DNA from: an uncultured Verrucomicrobiae bacterium
GTDB taxonomy: Bacteria > Verrucomicrobiota > Verrucomicrobiia > Limisphaerales > J093
Assembly: GCA_937946835.1 (NCBI GenBank)
Contig: CALFAV010000033.1
Coordinates: forward strand, 1-45,362
Direction of reading: 5' to 3'
DNA: 45,362 bases
Position numbers and translations under genes: made by a program. Below are positions 40,285 through 45,362 of this stretch, in pieces (position 1 is the first letter of the stretch; every line of letters starts with the position of its first letter). The notes under the pieces were generated by a model. That model ran no database searches and was not told the origin of the DNA. It was given only the letters and a program-made list of their open reading frames with translations.

Positions 40285-42477
40285 ATGGAAACCAACAAAA
40301 CCGCCGCCGCTTCGGAATCGCCGCTCCATTTCCTGGATTACTGGCGCATCATCCGCATCCGCAAGACCGTGATCCTGGCGGTGTTTTTGCTCGTGGTGCT
40401 CACCACGGCGGGCGTCACCATGATGCTTGAGCCCACCTACCTCAGCACCGCCCGCATTGAAGTCGGCAAGGAGACCAAGGCCATTGATCCCCTGGGCCGA
40501 ACCCAGGTCCAGCAACCCTACGACCCGTACTTCATCACCACCGAATTCGAGAAAATCCAGTCCAGCGCCGTGCTTTATCCGGTGATTGAAAAGCTCGACC
40601 TGAAGCGCAAGTGGGCCAAGTACTACAACCCCGAAGGCGAGGCCATCCAAGACGGGGATGCCCTCCAGCTCACCTACCAGATGCTGCGCCGCAACCTGGA
40701 CGTGCGCCAGACCCGCAACAGCAGCCTGATCGAAATTCGGGTTTACAGCCGGGACAACCGCGAGGCCGCGGACATCGCGAACATGATCGCCTCCACCTAC
40801 AAGGGCTGGCGGCTGACCAACCGCATGGATGAAACCTACAAGGGCATCGAGGTCCTCGAGTCGGAGCTGGCCAATCAAAGCAATCGGGTGGCCGAACTCC
40901 GGCGCAAGGTGGACGACCTGCGCACCAAATTGAGCATCCCCGAGGGGGCCGGCGAGCGGGTCAGTTACTCGACCTCGTTGGAACGCGAAATGGTCAACTC
41001 CCTGGCCACCCAGCTCACCTACACCCTGAGCGAATATACCGCCTCCAAAAAACGCCTGGAAACCCTGCGTGAACTGAGCACCAACGACTTGCGCAAAGCC
41101 ATTCTGACCGCCGTCCCGGGCGAGGAAATCCTTCCGAACCTGCTCCGGGACCTGGCCCAAACCGAGCAGATGCTGGCCAAGCTCCTCCAGGATTATTCCC
41201 CGGAACATCCCGAAGTGCAGGCCACCCGGGCGCTGCGGGACCAGATCGAGACCCAGGTCAACGAGCGGATTCAGGGCATGATGCTTGGTTTGGAGACCCA
41301 GGTTAAGACCTTCGAGGAGCGTTACCAGGCGCTGTCGAACCGGGTGGAAGAGGGCAAGGCGCGCGTGGCCGAGGAGGCCACTCAGCAGCGCGAGTATTAC
41401 GCGCTCAAGGGCGACCTGGAAAAGGAGGAGCGGGTTTACGATGCCCTGTACCTGCGCACCCTCCAGGAGAAATTTGACGCCAAAATCCCGGCCGAATCCA
41501 TCGTGACCGTGGTGGACCGCGCCGAGGCCGCGTTGCGACCGGTGCGACCCAACCTGATGCTCAACCTGGCCCTCGGGACAGTGTTCGGCCTTGTGCTGGG
41601 CGTCGGTCTGGCGTTCTTCATCGAGTATCTGGACACCAGCGTGAAGACCATTGATGACGTGGAACGTGCCCTCCAGGCACCCGTGCTCGGGGTCATCCCG
41701 CAAAATGTCGGGTTGCTGCTGGACCAGGGACCGGACAGTCCCCACGCGGAGGCCTACCGGGTTCTGCGCACCAACGTATTGTTCTCCCGCAAGCGGCCCG
41801 ACGCCAACACCTTGACCGTGGTCAGCGGTGGCGCTGGCGAGGGCAAGTCCACCACCATCTTCAACCTGGCTACCGTCTTTGCCCAGCAGGGGCAACGGGT
41901 GCTGTTGGTGGACTCCGACCTGCGCCGGCCCAGCCTGCACAAGTTCCTGAAGGTCTCCAACAGCCTCGGCCTGACCAGTTACCTGCTCAAACAGGCCACC
42001 CTCGAGGAGGTGATCCAGACCACCAAGAACCCCCTTCTGGACTTCCTGCCCAGCGGCAAGCTGCCCAGCAGTTCGCTGGGCATCTTGAGCTCGCAGCGCA
42101 TGAAGGACTTCATCAAGGACGTCAAGGCCCGCTACGACTTTGTCTTCTTCGACTCCCCGCCCATCATGGGGGTGAGCGACGCGTCCATCCTGGCCAGTGA
42201 AGTGGACCTGGCCCTGCTGGTGGTGCAGTACCGCAAGTACCCGCAAACCATGACACTGCGGGCCAAACAAACGGTGGAAAAAGTGGGGGGAACCCTGCTG
42301 GGGGTGGTGCTCAACAACATCAACATTTCCCAGGATTCCTACTACTACTACTACAGCGGGTACTACTACGACTACTACGCCAAAAGCTCGGAATCCGAGC
42401 CGGAATCAAAGCCCGATCAGCCCGGCAAAAAGCCCGAACCGGTCCCGGCCGGTGTGGGCGGCCCGGCCAAGAAATAG
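40285..42477 (+). CDS. Wzc-type polysaccharide co-polymerase and tyrosine autokinase
   Basis: An inner-membrane BY-kinase that controls chain length and export of exopolysaccharide. The 730 residues hold a Wzz domain with membrane helices at about 29-51 and 427-450 and a long periplasmic coiled-coil part between. The kinase domain has Walker A SGGAGEGKSTT (about 513-523), Walker A' VLLVDSDLRRP (about 541-551) and Walker B FVFFDSPP (about 617-624). The C-terminal Tyr cluster has ten Tyr between residues 686 and 698, the autophosphorylation site. No ribosome site precedes the ATG; the nearest GGAGG is in the terminator stem. Confidence 0.93.
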   Translation: METNKTAAASESPLHFLDYWRIIRIRKTVILAVFLLVVLTTAGVTMMLEPTYLSTARIEVGKETKAIDPLGRTQVQQPYDPYFITTEFEKIQSSAVLYPVIEKLDLKRKWAKYYNPEGEAIQDGDALQLTYQMLRRNLDVRQTRNSSLIEIRVYSRDNREAADIANMIASTYKGWRLTNRMDETYKGIEVLESELANQSNRVAELRRKVDDLRTKLSIPEGAGERVSYSTSLEREMVNSLATQLTYTLSEYTASKKRLETLRELSTNDLRKAILTAVPGEEILPNLLRDLAQTEQMLAKLLQDYSPEHPEVQATRALRDQIETQVNERIQGMMLGLETQVKTFEERYQALSNRVEEGKARVAEEATQQREYYALKGDLEKEERVYDALYLRTLQEKFDAKIPAESIVTVVDRAEAALRPVRPNLMLNLALGTVFGLVLGVGLAFFIEYLDTSVKTIDDVERALQAPVLGVIPQNVGLLLDQGPDSPHAEAYRVLRTNVLFSRKRPDANTLTVVSGGAGEGKSTTIFNLATVFAQQGQRVLLVDSDLRRPSLHKFLKVSNSLGLTSYLLKQATLEEVIQTTKNPLLDFLPSGKLPSSSLGILSSQRMKDFIKDVKARYDFVFFDSPPIMGVSDASILASEVDLALLVVQYRKYPQTMTLRAKQTVEKVGGTLLGVVLNNINISQDSYYYYYSGYYYDYYAKSSESEPESKPDQPGKKPEPVPAGVGGPAKK

Positions 42478-42516
42478 GGTTGTTGATGCCGACGGTTGCG
42501 GGCTAACCTTTGCGCC

Positions 42517-43143
42517 ATGAACTTGTTGCGTTTTCTTGCCACCTCGCTTCGTTCCTGGCTTGCGGCCACCCTGCTCGGATTGAGCCTGGGGGTCGGGTGT
42601 GCCAGCCCCACCCATCCACAGCCGGCCTCCCCCGATCGGACGCCCGGCCATTCCAGCTCCGACGCCTCCATTGACGAAATCCGAGTGGGCGAAAAAATCA
42701 CCGTTTACATCACCGACATCCCCCGTCCCTACACTCACCAACAGCAGGTCCGCGAAGACGGCACCATTCAGTTGCCACTGGACGTGGTGGTGGTCGCGGC
42801 CGGCAAGCGCAAAAACGAACTCCAGGAGGAAATCCGCAAGGCCTACGTGCCCAAATTTTACAACCGGTGCACCGTGGTGGTGGAAACCGAGGAGCGGTTC
42901 ATCTACGTGGACGGCCAGGTGCGCCAGCCGGGACGCTACGCCTTCACCGGAGAAATGACCGTGCTGCGGGCCATCAGCGTGGCCGGAGGCTTCACGGAGT
43001 TCGCCAACAAGAAAAACGTCACCCTCATCCGCCCCGGGGGCAAAAAGATTACCGTGGACTGCAAGCGCGCCGAGCAGGACCCCCGTTACGACGTGCCCAT
43101 CTTCCCGGGTGACAGCGTCCTGGTGAAGCGCAAGTTCTGGTGA
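42517..43143 (+). CDS. Wza-type polysaccharide export lipoprotein
   Basis: Poly_export proteins form the periplasmic and outer-membrane channel for polysaccharides. The 208-residue product has a lipoprotein signal ending at Cys28 (SLGVGC), a Poly_export domain opening with IRVGEKITVYITDIP (about 55-69) and REDGTIQLPLDVVVV (about 79-93), and one SLBB-type domain with VYVDGQVRQPGRYAFTGEMTVLRAI-like sequence (about 130-153). It is much shorter than E. coli Wza (379) and lacks the C-terminal membrane helix, so the barrel protein upstream may supply the outer-membrane pore. It is 39 bp after the kinase gene. Confidence 0.92.
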   Translation: MNLLRFLATSLRSWLAATLLGLSLGVGCASPTHPQPASPDRTPGHSSSDASIDEIRVGEKITVYITDIPRPYTHQQQVREDGTIQLPLDVVVVAAGKRKNELQEEIRKAYVPKFYNRCTVVVETEERFIYVDGQVRQPGRYAFTGEMTVLRAISVAGGFTEFANKKNVTLIRPGGKKITVDCKRAEQDPRYDVPIFPGDSVLVKRKFW

Positions 43144-43541
43144 CCCGGCGCATGGTGCGATTGCGCCACCTGACCGGACCGCTTGCCGGCCAAGAAACCG
43201 AGGTTCGGCATTTCCCGTTTCGCATCGGGCGCGGACCCCACGACGACCTGCGGGTGGAGGCGGCCGGGTTGTGGGACGCGCACTGGGTGCTCGAACCTTC
43301 CCCTGATCACCGCCTGCACCTGCGCGCCCGGGACGGTGCTCCGGTCCGGGTAAACGGCACGCCCGTGAACTCCGTCCCCCTGCGCAACGGCGACATCATC
43401 GAAGCCGGCGCACTGCGGCTGCAATTCGGGCTGGGGCCGGTCCGGCAAATCAGCCTGCGCCCGCGCGAGGTGTGGACCTGGCTGGGTCTGGGGTTGATCA
43501 CCGCGTTTGAGGCTGTGGTGGCCTGGGGATTGACCCGCTGA
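43140..43541 (+). CDS. FHA-like domain protein with C-terminal membrane helix
   Basis: A 133-residue protein with a forkhead-associated fold (about 7-105) and a single C-terminal membrane helix (about 111-131), so the domain faces the cytoplasm. FPFRIGRGPHDDLRV carries the conserved Gly-Arg (30-31), and VRVNGTPV the Asn-Gly pair. The SxxH motif is degenerate: only the His is kept, in LWDAHW. The GTG start overlaps the Wza stop (GTGA); an ATG at 43152 is the alternative. Tight coupling ties it to polysaccharide export. Phosphopeptide binding is doubtful because the key Ser is missing. Confidence 0.77.
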   Translation: MTRRMVRLRHLTGPLAGQETEVRHFPFRIGRGPHDDLRVEAAGLWDAHWVLEPSPDHRLHLRARDGAPVRVNGTPVNSVPLRNGDIIEAGALRLQFGLGPVRQISLRPREVWTWLGLGLITAFEAVVAWGLTR

Positions 43542-43717
43542 CGAATCTCCGGCACGGCCTCGCCGCCGGGCGCACCGGCGTCGCATTTCTGCATTCCGTT
43601 TGGGCTGGATCGAAATCGGTTCTGCCCCTGCCCTCGCCGCGCCCGGATCGAGTCCATACTTGCCGTTTCCCCGGTCCCGTCGCAACCTGCCCGCGAACCT
43701 TCAACCGATCGTTACCC

Positions 43718-44629
<912 letters not shown>

Positions 44630-45362
44630 TCAACCACCCGGCTCCGGACGGTCGGGGCCGTCGCTTCCTTCGGCAAACCCAAAGCGGCGCAAAAACTCGC
44701 CCTCCGGCGCGCGGATTTGCACCGCCCGTCCGGTGAAGGGATCGCGGTAGGCCAGGCCCACCGCGCGCAACCCCAGCCCCTCGGGGCACGCCGGCCCGCC
44801 ATACAACGGGTCCCCCAGTACGGGCAGGCGCGCCGCCGCCAGGTGCACCCGGATTTGGTGAGTGCGCCCGGTGAGCGGTCGTGCTTCAAGCAACGCCAGC
44901 GTCCCGAACCGGGGGGAATGCCCCTGCGCCAGCACCCGAAAAACCGTTTCCGCCGGCCGGCCGTGCCGACGGTCCACCCGCGCGGGCGTGCCCGCCCCGG
45001 CCGGAGGACTCAACGGCAGCGTGCAGGTCCAGGCGGGTGCGCGCGGCGTGCCGGCCACCACGGCCAGGTAACGCTTGTCCACCGCTCGTGTGGCGAAGAG
45101 CCGGCTCAACGGCCCCAGTGCACCCGGACTGCGCGCCAGCAGGAGCACCCCGCTGGTCTCGGCATCGAGCCGGTGCACAAAGCGCAGGTACTTCAGGTTG
45201 CGCACGCGCGCCCAGCGCGCACCGGCGGCGAGGCCGGACTCGAGGGCGGCCTGCAGATTGCGCCGGGGGTGTCCCCAATGCGCGGGGGCGAGCAGCCAAC
45301 CCGCCGGCTTGTCCACCGCCAGGACCGCGCGGTCCTCGTACAAAATCGGCAGCCGGGTGCCG
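44630..45362 (-). CDS. RluA family pseudouridine synthase, truncated by window edge
   Basis: The catalytic motif is HRLDAETSGVLLLARS, with VDKPAGWLLAP upstream and PLTGRTHQIRVHLAAARLPVLGD downstream, all typical of RluA-type enzymes. A TTG at 45343 could start it, but the frame remains open to the window end with family-like residues (LPILYEDRAVL), so the true N-terminus lies outside. About 243 residues are visible. It resembles the enzyme at 37026-37892 in plan but is clearly a different paralogue. The C-terminus is rich in Pro, Asp and Gly. Confidence 0.9.
   Translation of the reverse strand, partial: GTRLPILYEDRAVLAVDKPAGWLLAPAHWGHPRRNLQAALESGLAAGARWARVRNLKYLRFVHRLDAETSGVLLLARSPGALGPLSRLFATRAVDKRYLAVVAGTPRAPAWTCTLPLSPPAGAGTPARVDRRHGRPAETVFRVLAQGHSPRFGTLALLEARPLTGRTHQIRVHLAAARLPVLGDPLYGGPACPEGLGLRAVGLAYRDPFTGRAVQIRAPEGEFLRRFGFAEGSDGPDRPEPGG

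Noticed and set aside
40261-42270. A 669-codon minus-strand open frame opposite the Wzc gene
   Set aside because: The Wzc product has complete Walker motifs and a Tyr tail, while the antisense product has no recognisable domain.

Overview
The window is a 45 kb piece of a high-GC genome from the Planctomycetes-Verrucomicrobia-Chlamydiae superphylum, most likely a Verrucomicrobiota of the Pedosphaera/Limisphaera type. The assignment is inferred from gene content: a cytochrome-linked DUF1549/DUF1553 protein paired with a Tat-exported DUF1501 protein, a DUF1080 protein, a complete Tol-Pal set showing a Gram-negative envelope, and heme A biosynthesis. Shine-Dalgarno sites are often weak and GTG/TTG starts are common. 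About 45 genes are supported. No tRNA, rRNA, CRISPR array, insertion sequence, integrase or phage gene was seen.

Layout. 418-4312 (+) is a translation and DNA-maintenance operon: rpsP, khpA, trmD, rplS, rnhB, a YraN protein and mutM. It lacks rimM at the usual place. 4323-11182 (-) is an envelope block read tolQ, tolR, TonB/TolA-like, tolB, pal, tatA, tatC, LptF/LptG permease. 11447-14425 (-) holds a Gfo/Idh/MocA oxidoreductase and a secreted PD40-repeat protein, separated by a strong terminator. 14568-18258 has a sugar epimerase, ctaA-ctaB for heme A, and a small TonB-C-like lipoprotein. 18454-22413 (+) is the cytochrome/DUF1549 and DUF1501 pair; the second carries a twin-arginine signal and so depends on the kind of Tat system encoded 11 kb away.

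22859-25677 (+) is a compact two-gene operon, a MerR-type regulator overlapping a cytoplasmic VIT-vWA protein, with a palindrome on its presumed promoter and REP-like palindromes on both sides. It is the best candidate here for an undescribed system. It is followed by a convergent membrane-anchored beta-sandwich protein (25958-27010).

27448-30827 (+) is the fatty-acid cluster fabD, fabG, acpP, fabF, with a hairpin and a promoter in front of acpP. 30884-35269 contains a tandem CbiX-type chelatase (-), cinA, pyrK and pyrD (+). 35323-38711 (-) carries a conserved hypothetical, an SMP-30 lactonase, an RluA pseudouridine synthase and a DUF1080 protein; a 16-bp tandem duplication sits at the RluA/DUF1080 junction.

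38956-43541 (+) is an exopolysaccharide export locus: outer-membrane barrel protein, Wzc-type tyrosine autokinase with ten tyrosines in its tail, Wza-type lipoprotein and a membrane-anchored degenerate FHA protein. A textbook intrinsic-terminator hairpin lies just before the kinase start codon, suggesting control by termination/antitermination. A PIG-L deacetylase and a second, edge-truncated RluA enzyme close the window.
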